From assembly GCF_030540825.1 (NCBI RefSeq), contig NZ_JAUOEO010000001.1:4167001-4231000 (forward strand): 64,000 nt of DNA, in the 5' to 3' direction. This DNA is from Flavivirga spongiicola. GTDB lineage: Bacteria > Bacteroidota > Bacteroidia > Flavobacteriales > Flavobacteriaceae. The notes beneath the pieces are model-generated. The model did no database searches and was not told the DNA's origin. It saw only the letters and a program-made list of their open reading frames with translations. A program made the position numbers and the translations under genes. Shown one piece after another: positions 43,251 through 51,648 of the stretch; the first letter of the stretch is position 1, and each line of letters opens with the position of its first letter.

Positions 43251-44882
43251 TTATAGATTAACGATTTTTCCTATCTTAGTCAAGGTAAGTGGTGTATTTG
43301 ATGTTCCAAGCTGAGATATCGTAGAAACAAATTCATTTAGTTTTCTTTTTCGGAATAAGGATTTTCTATATTCAGCAAGAATAACCAAATTTTTAAGATA
43401 ATTTTTATCAACTACTTTTTCTTGAATTCCTCTCATAAAAATGTCAAGTTCGGATTTTACCAAACCTAATAAATCTGGAGAAGTCCAATAACGTATCAGT
43501 TCAGACTCTGGTGAGTCTTGATTTGATTCTGAAGATTCTATTTTTTTAATAATGACTTTATCAAGAGCATATTCTTCATTCGTATTAATTTCATCAGGAC
43601 AATATTTCATTATCTTTTTGCGATGTAGCGATTCTACTGGATTAGTGAAATCCAACATTATGAGTACTAAAAGCATTTTAGGGCTGAGTAATTTTCGTTC
43701 TACTAATTGTCGACAGACTTCAATATCTTCAAAGGCTCTTTCTGGAACTAGGAAACAAAAATGCGTATCACCTTCAAAAGAAGTTATACCATCATTACTT
43801 TTCACTTCCATATTTAAAATATCACATACTTTTTTGTAAAGAGAACCACTTATGGTAATTCTATCAGAGGGTACTATATCTAATGTTGGATTTATTGTAA
43901 ATGCAGCAAATTCGATTACATCAATATCAAAAAAGAAAGAACTTGGTAATCCAATTTCTTTTTCTTCTACATTGTCAAAATTTATACTTGTACTAACTAA
44001 ATTTACAGAGGTAGGAGTCAAAATTTGTCTAAAGTAACTCAATATATTAACGGTTTTTGAGTTTTTTATATCATTGTTAATCCTACTTTTTGTCCATCTT
44101 CTTATCCCTGTTTTAACAATGTTTTCTAAATGTTCTGCTCCATCAACTTTTGAAAATAATACATGAGAATTAAATTCTGAATCATGTTCAAACACCTCTC
44201 TTGGAATACTGTTTGATTGACTATGCCAATGTGCCCATGGAAATTTCAGTTCTTTCATCACTAATCCACCATTTATATGACTATCAAAAGGTCCTTTTCC
44301 TCTTGTTGGTGGATTTAGCGAGGTAAATGAGTTACCTGCCCAACCCCAGATATTAGCTTTTCTTTCAAAAAAATGAAACGAATTATCTGACTCACTCCAT
44401 GATATTAATTGTAATAATGAATCTTTTTTATTAGTAGATGGCACAGTACTAAGAAGGAAGTCAGGAGGAGAAGAATTTGATTTTTGCCAAGTAAAAACCA
44501 ATCGAGCATTCAAAGAAAAACTAGGAAGCTCAATTTTGAACTGCCCACCTTCAGCTACTAAAAACATTTTTCTGTTTATAGCTGAAAATCCATCTAATCT
44601 CTCAATTTCATCAACAAGTTGTTCCAATGTTAAAGGTTTTTTGTCTTTTAATAAAATTTCCTTTGTAAACATGTCACCAAGTTTTTCAATCTCGTGCATT
44701 TCCATTAAAAAAGGAGGGGAATCTAATCCCACACGAACTGATAACAATTGAACTGTACTTTCATTAGCCATAGAAAAGTTGGTCATCTCTTTCTCTTGGC
44801 TTTTTAAAGTGCCTTTTTTCGGTTCTAAGTCATGAATCCCCGAGTTTTGTCTGGTTGGGAAATGCATATTCTCATTTTTCAT
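43251..44882 (-). CDS. Unrecognised 543-residue protein, first gene of a pair
   Basis: This 543-residue soluble protein has blocks SWSESDNSFHFFERKANIWGW, FDSHINGGLVMKELKFPWAHWHSQ and HFCFLVPERAFEDIEVCRQL, and a basic C-terminal helix (AEYRKSLFRKRKLNEF). Several Trp/His clusters suggest a ligand or catalytic pocket. No known domain is evident. The first ATG is at 44882; the ORF has later Met codons (MHFPTR, MTNFSM) that could be the true start. Flanked by repeats on both sides. Confidence 0.68.
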   Translation of the reverse strand: MKNENMHFPTRQNSGIHDLEPKKGTLKSQEKEMTNFSMANESTVQLLSVRVGLDSPPFLMEMHEIEKLGDMFTKEILLKDKKPLTLEQLVDEIERLDGFSAINRKMFLVAEGGQFKIELPSFSLNARLVFTWQKSNSSPPDFLLSTVPSTNKKDSLLQLISWSESDNSFHFFERKANIWGWAGNSFTSLNPPTRGKGPFDSHINGGLVMKELKFPWAHWHSQSNSIPREVFEHDSEFNSHVLFSKVDGAEHLENIVKTGIRRWTKSRINNDIKNSKTVNILSYFRQILTPTSVNLVSTSINFDNVEEKEIGLPSSFFFDIDVIEFAAFTINPTLDIVPSDRITISGSLYKKVCDILNMEVKSNDGITSFEGDTHFCFLVPERAFEDIEVCRQLVERKLLSPKMLLVLIMLDFTNPVESLHRKKIMKYCPDEINTNEEYALDKVIIKKIESSESNQDSPESELIRYWTSPDLLGLVKSELDIFMRGIQEKVVDKNYLKNLVILAEYRKSLFRKRKLNEFVSTISQLGTSNTPLTLTKIGKIVNL

Positions 44883-45183
44883 TTGTTATTTTTTCAATTC
44901 TGTTTAATTCTAATTTATCACAACTACTTACTTATAGTGCATCAGGATTACAAGGGCACAATAGTCCTTTTTGAGATTGTAAAAACTGAAATATGCGTTA
45001 ACAATAAGTTTTTATGCTTAGTTACACACTAAGCAATAGTATTGTTTAATTAAAAACAAAAACATACCCAATAGAGGGTAATTAATAAAAAAAATATGCT
45101 ATTATCTTTGCTAAAAGGGAAAGTTAATCACTTATAATAAAGTGATTACGTAAATATAATAAAAATATTTTAATGTAACCCAT

Positions 45184-45390
45184 TTCACACACATTCCACT
45201 TCTCTCCTACGTCGTTTCGTAAAAAGAGTGTTCCATTAACATTGTAGAGAAGCATTTTGGGAAGAAAAAAACAAAGAAAATTTGAAGTAATTACTTCGCT
45301 TTTACCGAAGCAAAGTTACATAACGCAGAACATTATAGTACAAATGTATTTCATAGCATTGGATAGCTATAATTCAATATTATGTAAAAT
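45184..45390. repeat. Repeats C and B, copy with Xer-like site
   Basis: CACACATTCCACTTCTCTCC to TTCCATTAACATTG (C), then GAAGAAAAAAACAAAG, and from 45292 repeat B with CAAAGTTACATAACGCAG and ACATTATAGTACAAATGTAT. It ends in the 28-bp site. The 300 bases before it (44883-45183) show no identifiable feature. Confidence 0.75.
45363..45390 (+). repeat. Xer/dif-like 28-bp site (centre TCAATA)
   Basis: The left arm is ATAGCTATAAT, the centre TCAATA and the right arm TTATGTAAAAT. It is identical to the site at 51473 and followed by the same ATCCCAG. The next module's stop codon is 33 bases away. Confidence 0.65.
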
Positions 45391-45422
45391 ATCCCAGTAT
45401 GTGCTAAATTCTCTTAATATAT

Positions 45423-46319
45423 TTAGTGTTTCGCCAAAATTTTCCAATAAATAACTAACACTATTATTACACCTAATCCAACAAGGTAACGAGAAATATT
45501 GATTTCTATATTTGGTTCAAATAAATTTGAAATAAGAAATAAACTTATATAAGAGATTATTGAACCAATAAATAAGTTTTTAACCATTCCTATTATTTTT
45601 ACGCTATCATTAATTGTACCTTTTTCAGGTACTTTTCCGTCAGCTAAAGCTCCAACAATTTTTTTAGAAAAAATAAATATTGCATAAGACATAAATATTG
45701 GTAGTGCCACTAAGAAAAAGGATTCTACAAAATGAACAATGTCTTCTGTTCCGTAGTGCCCTTCGATCATATATTTAACTTTAAAAAACAAAAAAATCAA
45801 AGTATATATAGTTACAAATAGCATTAACAATAATGAACTATAAACGACGAAATGAGATATCTTGATATTTTCTCCATTTATGCGGTTATCTTTTTGCTCT
45901 TTTGATGGTTCAGCATAATCAATGGATAATATCTTAGAAACATATTTAATAAAGTTTTTGTTTGTTTCCAAGCTACTTTTTTTAAAAAACTTTTTTGACA
46001 TCTCTCTCGTCAAATTATTTGCATCAATCTTTGAAACAAATAATGTGATTTTTTTTAAACTTTCAGAAAAAGAATTATACAGGTTTTTTCCTGTAGTGTC
46101 AGATTCAAGACCATACCTTTCTATCAAACCAACATCAATAATTATTAAATTATAATTATTACTATTTAAATATTCTGAAATGTTTTCCCCTTTTTTAATT
46201 TGATCTAAATGGGGACCTGGAATTTTAATAATTCTTAAATCATCAAAATTGTTATCTAACGTATCTTGTATCATTTCAAAATCATTCTGTTCATCCTCAA
46301 TTACTAATATTTTTTTCAT
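45423..46319 (-). CDS. Receiver domain fused to a four-helix membrane domain
   Basis: This is a 298-residue protein. Residues 1-125 resemble a response-regulator receiver: acidic pair in VIEDEQND, a phosphoacceptor-like Asp62 in LIIIDVGL and a Lys in LFVSKID. Instead of a DNA-binding domain, residues of about 155-295 form four membrane helices. The arrangement IFMSYAIFIFSKKI and KNLFIGSIISYISL faintly recalls UPF0114 (YqhA) proteins; I would not insist on that. Its start overlaps the stop of the 1250-residue gene by four bases, so the two are translationally coupled. It may be a membrane effector switched by a receiver. Confidence 0.75.
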   Translation of the reverse strand: MKKILVIEDEQNDFEMIQDTLDNNFDDLRIIKIPGPHLDQIKKGENISEYLNSNNYNLIIIDVGLIERYGLESDTTGKNLYNSFSESLKKITLFVSKIDANNLTREMSKKFFKKSSLETNKNFIKYVSKILSIDYAEPSKEQKDNRINGENIKISHFVVYSSLLLMLFVTIYTLIFLFFKVKYMIEGHYGTEDIVHFVESFFLVALPIFMSYAIFIFSKKIVGALADGKVPEKGTINDSVKIIGMVKNLFIGSIISYISLFLISNLFEPNIEINISRYLVGLGVIIVLVIYWKILAKH

Positions 46320-49300
46320 TTCCTTAAATTTAGTACGGTATAGTGTATATTATTTTGATCATAATTTATCAATTTTGGTAAACCACTTTTTTTCAGAATG
46401 GTTTTACAAATAGACATGCCTCTATTTGTAGATGTCCTGTCTCGTAGAATACTATTGGAAAAAACTATGCAATCCTTGTAAATGTTTATTTCCCAATTTG
46501 GATTTACTTGTGGAGAATGTTTCTTCATGTTTGAAATAATTTCTGGTAAAATCAAATAGTAAACAGCATCATTAATTTCAAAATTCATATTATCTCCTTT
46601 TATTTCTGGTAAGAATTGCCTAGCGGGATATTTTCCGATACTGTTCATTCCAAATAATAACTTGAAATAATCTTTTAATTCAGAGGAATTTCTTAGTGAT
46701 GTATTGAAATCTGCTGGGTTAAATTCTTCTATTTGAGAGCGAATATTCATTAGATTTAAATCAAACTCTAAAACATTTGATTTTGTTTTACCTCTATCTT
46801 TTACGAGTTTTTTAAAACAATACTTAATATTTGAAAGAGAACTTTGTAAGTTATGATCAAGTTTTCGAGAATTTGAAATTTCTAATTGACTAGTAATATA
46901 TTCGTCATAACCTCCGTGTTCAAATTGATTTTTTAGCACTCTTAAAAAATTTAGTTTTAACGCAAGCAAAAGTCTTAACTTCGAATCACTAAAAACTTGT
47001 TTGAAAATATTTAAATTGGGATTTAAATCTGAATAAAATAGTAATACAGCAGATTGCTCAGGATTATAATTATCCATAAACTTAACCGCAATTAGCATAT
47101 TAGCATTACCTAAAAATTTTAAACGCTTAATATCCTTTTTTAAACTTCTATTTAAACTTAGTTTATAATCATTATTCTCGAACAGGGTATCTTTATATGT
47201 TACAAAATCATCCTTGACCTTTAAAAATGATATTAGAGTTTGTTGAGAGAATACTAAATCATTACTGAACTCACTTAATCCAGATAGAAAATTATTTGAA
47301 AACCCTGATTTTTTTAGTTTAATTTCACTAAGGTCCAAATCAACTTCTTCACTACACAATAAGAAATCTTTATTATTAAAATTAGACTTACTTCTATAAA
47401 TAAATAAGTATTCACACTTAAATTTTTTTTCAATAAGAATAGATGTGTATATATTTAATATTTTCTTAATTTTTAAGTTAAAATTGGATTTCGGCAAATC
47501 TAAGTTGATGGTATTCCCATTTGTTATTTTATAAAATTTTATGAATTTTGATGTAGCTTTACCAATACTTTTGGTTACACTCCAACCATCATTTACTACA
47601 ATATCATTTGGATTGCCTGCTAAAGAAATTAGTTTTTTATTAAGTAAAATTATTGGGTCTTTCGTAGATGATTTGTCTCCAAGATAACTATAATATATTT
47701 TTGAAGGGCTTTTTCCATTACTAATATTGTTTATTATGTTGTCATTTAGTAATGAATGAACTAATGAATTATTTTCACATATTAACATCCCTTTAAAATT
47801 TGTAAATGAATCTTTGACAAAATCAAATACATCTTCAGGATCTTGAAATTCTTTTGATAATAAAATTTCTTCTAAACGTAAAGATTTATAATTATCTTGT
47901 TTTAGAAGAATTTTATAATTATAAAGTAAAAAAGAAAAATACTCAGTAATCTGCTCAATTTCATATGAATAATCATCTTCTTTATTTCTATAATATTTTA
48001 TTAGCTTAACAATTTTTTTACTATCGTATTGTAATTTCAATGACATCAAAAATTCTTTAGAGATAATATAATCTAATCCGAGAGCAACACTTCTAGATAT
48101 AAAGAACTTATACTCTCTAAATTCTTTAAAAGACTTAATACCTTTATTTAGATGTATTTTCCTATCTATTTGCTTCATTTTAGTAATTACATAGGATGAA
48201 GCAACTTTTTTTAAGCTTATAAAATTTATATATGGATGTTTAGTTAATAACCTTATAGTTTGTTCTTTGGCAAATTTTAAAATGGCTTTAGAAAAAGCTG
48301 TGTTATTATTAGAAAAAAAATAGCACAATTTTTGTTTATCATTTTCCAATAGTTGAAAAAAGTCACTTAGAAATTCTTTTGAATTGACATTTTTATTTAG
48401 ACTTATAAAATTATTGAGTAGATGACGCAAATAGAATTTAAATAGATCTATGCTATAATCATTTAATTCAATATTATACTCTTTCAAAAAATTATATCTG
48501 TTCTTTAATTCATATCTAGAAACATCAATAGTTTTAGCGTTATTTTCATTGAATAGTTTTATTATTCTCGAATGAATAACATCTAGACTTATTTCTGGTA
48601 TAATTAATTCAAAATCTCTATTGTTAATATCATTTGTTTGGGATTCCAAATGTGATTTACTTGTTACAGGTATATTTAAATTAACAAATGAATATAACTT
48701 CCCCTTCGCATTAGTTCTCTTTTTTATGTCCTCGTGAGTGTAGTAATTCGTTCTATCAATTAATGTAAATATATAATCTATACCCTTTCTTATATTATCT
48801 TTTTTAGAAGAAACAACTTTTAAATACTCACTAATTCTTCTCAAGTTTTTAGCACTTGAAAGAACATCTTCAAAATAAATTATTGTAGAATCTGTTAACT
48901 CAGAAATTGGTAGACTCGACAAATAGTAATCAAGATAGTCTTCACTTAAAGTAACTCTTAAAATTTTTATCTCTTTACTTTGAAATTTGTTGAACTTTAA
49001 CACAAAATCTCCAATAAAATTAGAGCCATATGAAAAATCAGATGTTATTAAAACTATTTTTTCTTTAGTAACTAGGTTTTCAAAAATCCTATTAAACTTT
49101 TCAAGTATTTTAAGCCTATTATTTTGGTAAAAATTCCTGCAATTTATAAAGCTATTATAATAAACATCATTAACCCTAACATTTCCGTAGAGTATTGAGG
49201 GAAAATCTTTATTGCCAAAACATTCAATAAAATTCTCAATTTCTAAAGTTGATGATCTTTTAAAATAATCACCAATTGAAAATAAATCTTTTAAATCCTC

Positions 49301-50068
49301 ACTCTTATCGTCAGTTTTAACAATAGATTCATATTGAGAGAAACAAAGCTCACAAGACTCTCGTGGAAACAAAGTTCTGTCATGTACTAATAGTGAATAA
49401 GAAATATGCTCTGTTTGTGATTTTCCCCTATCAACTAAAAATCTAATTAAATTATTATCTTTTTCGATTTTCCAACCCCATTGTTTATATTTTTTTTTTA
49501 CAGCTATAGATCTATTGTCATTCGAATCTTCTTCTATAGCTTTCAAGTCAATTATTTGCAGAATGGATACAAATTCATTACTGAGTATATTGTTAGACTG
49601 TTCTAAACTCAATTTAGAAGCAATTGGATTTTGATTAAGGCTATTATTTACTTTAAATTCTTTATTTAAAAAGTTGTATAGTCTTAAATATGTATCTTGA
49701 GAAGAAGATATTGGAAGGATAATAATAATAAACAAATCATTTATATAATTAGAATTCTTTATTAACCATTGAAATTTACCATTCTTCAATTCAACTGTGT
49801 TGAAAGAACATTCAAATTCTAAATTATCGCATAAGTTTTGAAGGCATAGATTTAAAAAACTTCGATAGCCTACAAATAGTATTCTTTTATCACTTGGAAT
49901 TTCAAATTCATTTATAAGTACGCTAATTTTTTCTCCAACTAGAAAACTATTTGTAGAGTTTTCATAAAATTGTTTCAGTAAATAAAAAGTATTACTATGA
50001 AAATGTCTCCCAATTTGAAAATGAGAGTTCTCTTTTTTATATCTATCAAATAAATTTTGTAATTTCAA
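46316..50068 (-). CDS. 1250-residue protein with phosphoribosyltransferase-like and C-terminal HATPase-like regions
   Basis: Near residues 55-135, RILFVGYRSFLNLCLQNL and LFIIIILPISSSQDTYLRL look like the strands and PRPP-loop region of a phosphoribosyltransferase fold. Around 335-430, KIVLITSDFSYGSN and STIIYFEDVLSSAKNLRR look like a second such unit (the acidic ED before a loop). CELC in between may bind metal. The middle (about 450-1100) is helical and unrecognised. Residues 1176-1250 carry EIISNMKKHSPQ (N-box-like) and NRGMSICKTIL (G-box-like) of a GHKL ATPase; a phosphoacceptor His is not obvious. It is first in a two-gene operon with the receiver-membrane protein. Domain calls are by eye. 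Confidence 0.72.
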   Translation of the reverse strand: MKLQNLFDRYKKENSHFQIGRHFHSNTFYLLKQFYENSTNSFLVGEKISVLINEFEIPSDKRILFVGYRSFLNLCLQNLCDNLEFECSFNTVELKNGKFQWLIKNSNYINDLFIIIILPISSSQDTYLRLYNFLNKEFKVNNSLNQNPIASKLSLEQSNNILSNEFVSILQIIDLKAIEEDSNDNRSIAVKKKYKQWGWKIEKDNNLIRFLVDRGKSQTEHISYSLLVHDRTLFPRESCELCFSQYESIVKTDDKSEDLKDLFSIGDYFKRSSTLEIENFIECFGNKDFPSILYGNVRVNDVYYNSFINCRNFYQNNRLKILEKFNRIFENLVTKEKIVLITSDFSYGSNFIGDFVLKFNKFQSKEIKILRVTLSEDYLDYYLSSLPISELTDSTIIYFEDVLSSAKNLRRISEYLKVVSSKKDNIRKGIDYIFTLIDRTNYYTHEDIKKRTNAKGKLYSFVNLNIPVTSKSHLESQTNDINNRDFELIIPEISLDVIHSRIIKLFNENNAKTIDVSRYELKNRYNFLKEYNIELNDYSIDLFKFYLRHLLNNFISLNKNVNSKEFLSDFFQLLENDKQKLCYFFSNNNTAFSKAILKFAKEQTIRLLTKHPYINFISLKKVASSYVITKMKQIDRKIHLNKGIKSFKEFREYKFFISRSVALGLDYIISKEFLMSLKLQYDSKKIVKLIKYYRNKEDDYSYEIEQITEYFSFLLYNYKILLKQDNYKSLRLEEILLSKEFQDPEDVFDFVKDSFTNFKGMLICENNSLVHSLLNDNIINNISNGKSPSKIYYSYLGDKSSTKDPIILLNKKLISLAGNPNDIVVNDGWSVTKSIGKATSKFIKFYKITNGNTINLDLPKSNFNLKIKKILNIYTSILIEKKFKCEYLFIYRSKSNFNNKDFLLCSEEVDLDLSEIKLKKSGFSNNFLSGLSEFSNDLVFSQQTLISFLKVKDDFVTYKDTLFENNDYKLSLNRSLKKDIKRLKFLGNANMLIAVKFMDNYNPEQSAVLLFYSDLNPNLNIFKQVFSDSKLRLLLALKLNFLRVLKNQFEHGGYDEYITSQLEISNSRKLDHNLQSSLSNIKYCFKKLVKDRGKTKSNVLEFDLNLMNIRSQIEEFNPADFNTSLRNSSELKDYFKLLFGMNSIGKYPARQFLPEIKGDNMNFEINDAVYYLILPEIISNMKKHSPQVNPNWEINIYKDCIVFSNSILRDRTSTNRGMSICKTILKKSGLPKLINYDQNNIHYTVLNLRK

Positions 50069-50156
50069 AATTATATAACGTTCAGAATAAAATAAACATT
50101 AAAAAACAGGTGGTGTTTGGTATATCAAATAATAGTATTTCATATAAAATTCATAC

Positions 50157-50492
50157 AAAAAAAAATGAAAAGTGGGTAGTATAAATCAGTGAAAATTACT
50201 TATTTTTATTTCAAAATTTCTAAGTTATAGAATTATTTCATTCTATTTAAAATTATAAGGTTTGGAGTTGATTCAGGTTTTTGGATAATAATCCCATTCC
50301 ATACACATTTTGCCTCCACTCCTCTACCCTTTCAACAAAAAGAGTATTCCATTACATTTTTAAAGAAACTTTTAGAAAGAAAAAAATCAAAGAGAATTAG
50401 AGGTAAATACTTCGCTTTTACCAAAGCAAAGTTACATAACGCAGAACATTATAGAACATTTATATATTCCATAATCAGTCATTATGTAAAAT
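50157..50492. repeat. Repeats F, C and B with Xer-like site
   Basis: F (AAAAGTGGGTAGTATAAAT, TTATAGAATTATT), C (CCATTCCATACACATTTTGC to ATTCCATTACATTTTTAAAG) and B (TACTTCGCTTTTACC, CAAAGTTACATAACGCAG) follow one another in the order seen elsewhere. This is the most complete copy of the composite repeat. It fills most of the gap between the 1250-residue gene and parE. Confidence 0.75.
50465..50492 (+). repeat. Xer/dif-like 28-bp site (centre CAGTCA)
   Basis: The left arm is TATTCCATAAT, the centre CAGTCA and the right arm TTATGTAAAAT. The right arm is identical to the other sites although the left arm and the centre differ. Confidence 0.6.
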
Positions 50493-50559
50493 TGCTTAAT
50501 AAACTTTAAATTTTTGAGTTTTATTGCAATAGCACTATAGCACTAAGGGAAGTTATAAT

Positions 50560-50850
50560 TTATAGATTATTTTCATAATCCATACTTTGATTTAATACAC
50601 GAACAATTAAAATATCAATATCTGTAGACAAATAAAAAATAGTATGTGATTTATACGAAAATCTTTTTAATGACAGAACAAATTCTGACGCATCACGTCC
50701 TAAAGTAGTATTATCAGCTAAAATTTGAAATAGTGTGTGCATTCCTGATAAATATGTTTGGGCTTGTTTTAATCCAAATGTTTCAATGCCGTACTCATAC
50801 ATTTTGGCAAGATCAATTTCGGCACTTCTTGATACTTTATAAACGCCCAT
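50560..50850 (-). CDS. parE: RelE/ParE-family toxin
   Basis: This 96-residue protein has the ParE fold pattern: VYKVSRSAEIDLAKMYEYGIETFG, a middle helix pair, then LKRFSYKSHTIFYLSTDIDILIVRVLNQSMDY. ParE toxins inhibit DNA gyrase. I use ATG 50850, which overlaps the antitoxin stop by 14 bases; an ATG at 50871 would add seven unlikely residues. It is downstream of the antitoxin. Confidence 0.9.
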   Translation of the reverse strand: MGVYKVSRSAEIDLAKMYEYGIETFGLKQAQTYLSGMHTLFQILADNTTLGRDASEFVLSLKRFSYKSHTIFYLSTDIDILIVRVLNQSMDYENNL

Positions 50851-51094
50851 CTGCCCGCATACGGTCTTCAACTTCCTTCATGATATCTGGAACGGATTTA
50901 TCACTAACACCACTTTCCATGCCTTCAGTTATAGCTCCTTTGAGTGCTGAAAATTTGGCATTTTTTGCTTGGTCACGTCTTACTAAATCACGAAGGTATT
51001 CACTATCATTAGTAAATTCTCCTATTGTAATTCGTGATTTTATCCACTTATCTTGTTTTTCTGTAAATGTTATTGTTTTTCTAATCGTAGACAT
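50837..51094 (-). CDS. parD: ParD-family antitoxin (CC2985-type)
   Basis: This 85-residue antitoxin has an N-terminal ribbon-helix-helix (IRKTITFTEKQDKWIKSRITIGEFTNDSEYLRDLVRRDQ), which binds its own promoter. The C-terminal part (SDKSVPDIMKEVEDRMRADG) wraps the toxin. It precedes and overlaps parE. The pair is a small module of its own between two repeat copies. Confidence 0.92.
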   Translation of the reverse strand: MSTIRKTITFTEKQDKWIKSRITIGEFTNDSEYLRDLVRRDQAKNAKFSALKGAITEGMESGVSDKSVPDIMKEVEDRMRADGRL

Positions 51095-51370
51095 ATATTT
51101 TCTGTTTAAATAATCATACTATTGATGCAATTTAATATATTAGATTGAATATTACAAAACTATAGAGTCTTAATTTTATGTTTTTAGCAATTATTTCCAT
51201 TCCATACACATTCCCACTTCACTCCTACCGTCGCTTCGGGCAAAGCGTATTCCATTACATTTTTAAAGAAACTTTTGGGATAGGAAAAAAATCTAAAAAG
51301 AAGAATAGTTATTTATAAATCGCTTTTTCTCCCAAGCAAAGTTACATAACGCAGAACATTATAGTACATT

Positions 51371-51409
51371 TTATAAATAGGTTTATCCAGTGGATGAAGC
51401 TATTTATAA
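51371..51409. repeat. Hairpin within the long direct repeat
   Basis: TTATAAATAG and CTATTTATAA pair, continuing inward with ATCC/GGAT around a three-base loop. Copy two at 56771-56809 keeps the pairing with only a loop change. Confidence 0.75.
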
Positions 51410-51472
51410 CACAGATGGCGCGTTGGTGAAATTATGATGTTTTACGACTAAGATCCATTTATAAAAAAAATG

Positions 51473-51500
51473 ATAGCTATAATTCAATATTATGTAAAAT
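51473..51500 (+). repeat. Xer/dif-like 28-bp site (centre TCAATA)
   Basis: The left arm is ATAGCTATAAT, the centre TCAATA and the right arm TTATGTAAAAT. Downstream, ATCCCAGAATG and GTACTTGGGTCATTAAAC (about 51534) match the flank of the site at 33752. Confidence 0.65.
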
Positions 51501-51648
51501 ATCCCAGAATGTATTCGTTTCTATTTAATGTGCAGTACTTGGGTCATTAAACTAATAAGCGGTTTTGCTTCGCAGCGTTTAAAAAATATTTGTGTCTATG
51601 TTTTATCCTGAACCATTTTCAGCTTTTTCTACTTTATTTTTAAAAAGA

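Larger units (their letters stand above)
51205..51500. repeat. Long direct repeat, left copy bracketing the TonB/LytSR module
   Basis: It joins C (CCATTCCATACACATTCCCA, GGGCAAAGCGTATTCCATTA), B (AAAGTTACATAACGCAGAAC), a hairpin unit (51371-51409) and an Xer-like site. Bases 51361-51479 match 56761-56879 with three differences in 119. It would be an efficient homologous recombination partner of the right copy. Confidence 0.9.

Noticed and set aside
46316..50068. STAND/NLR-type NTPase in the 1250-residue protein
   Set aside because: No Walker A (GxxxxGK[ST]) or matching Walker B was found; the only nucleotide-binding signature is GHKL-like at the C-terminus.
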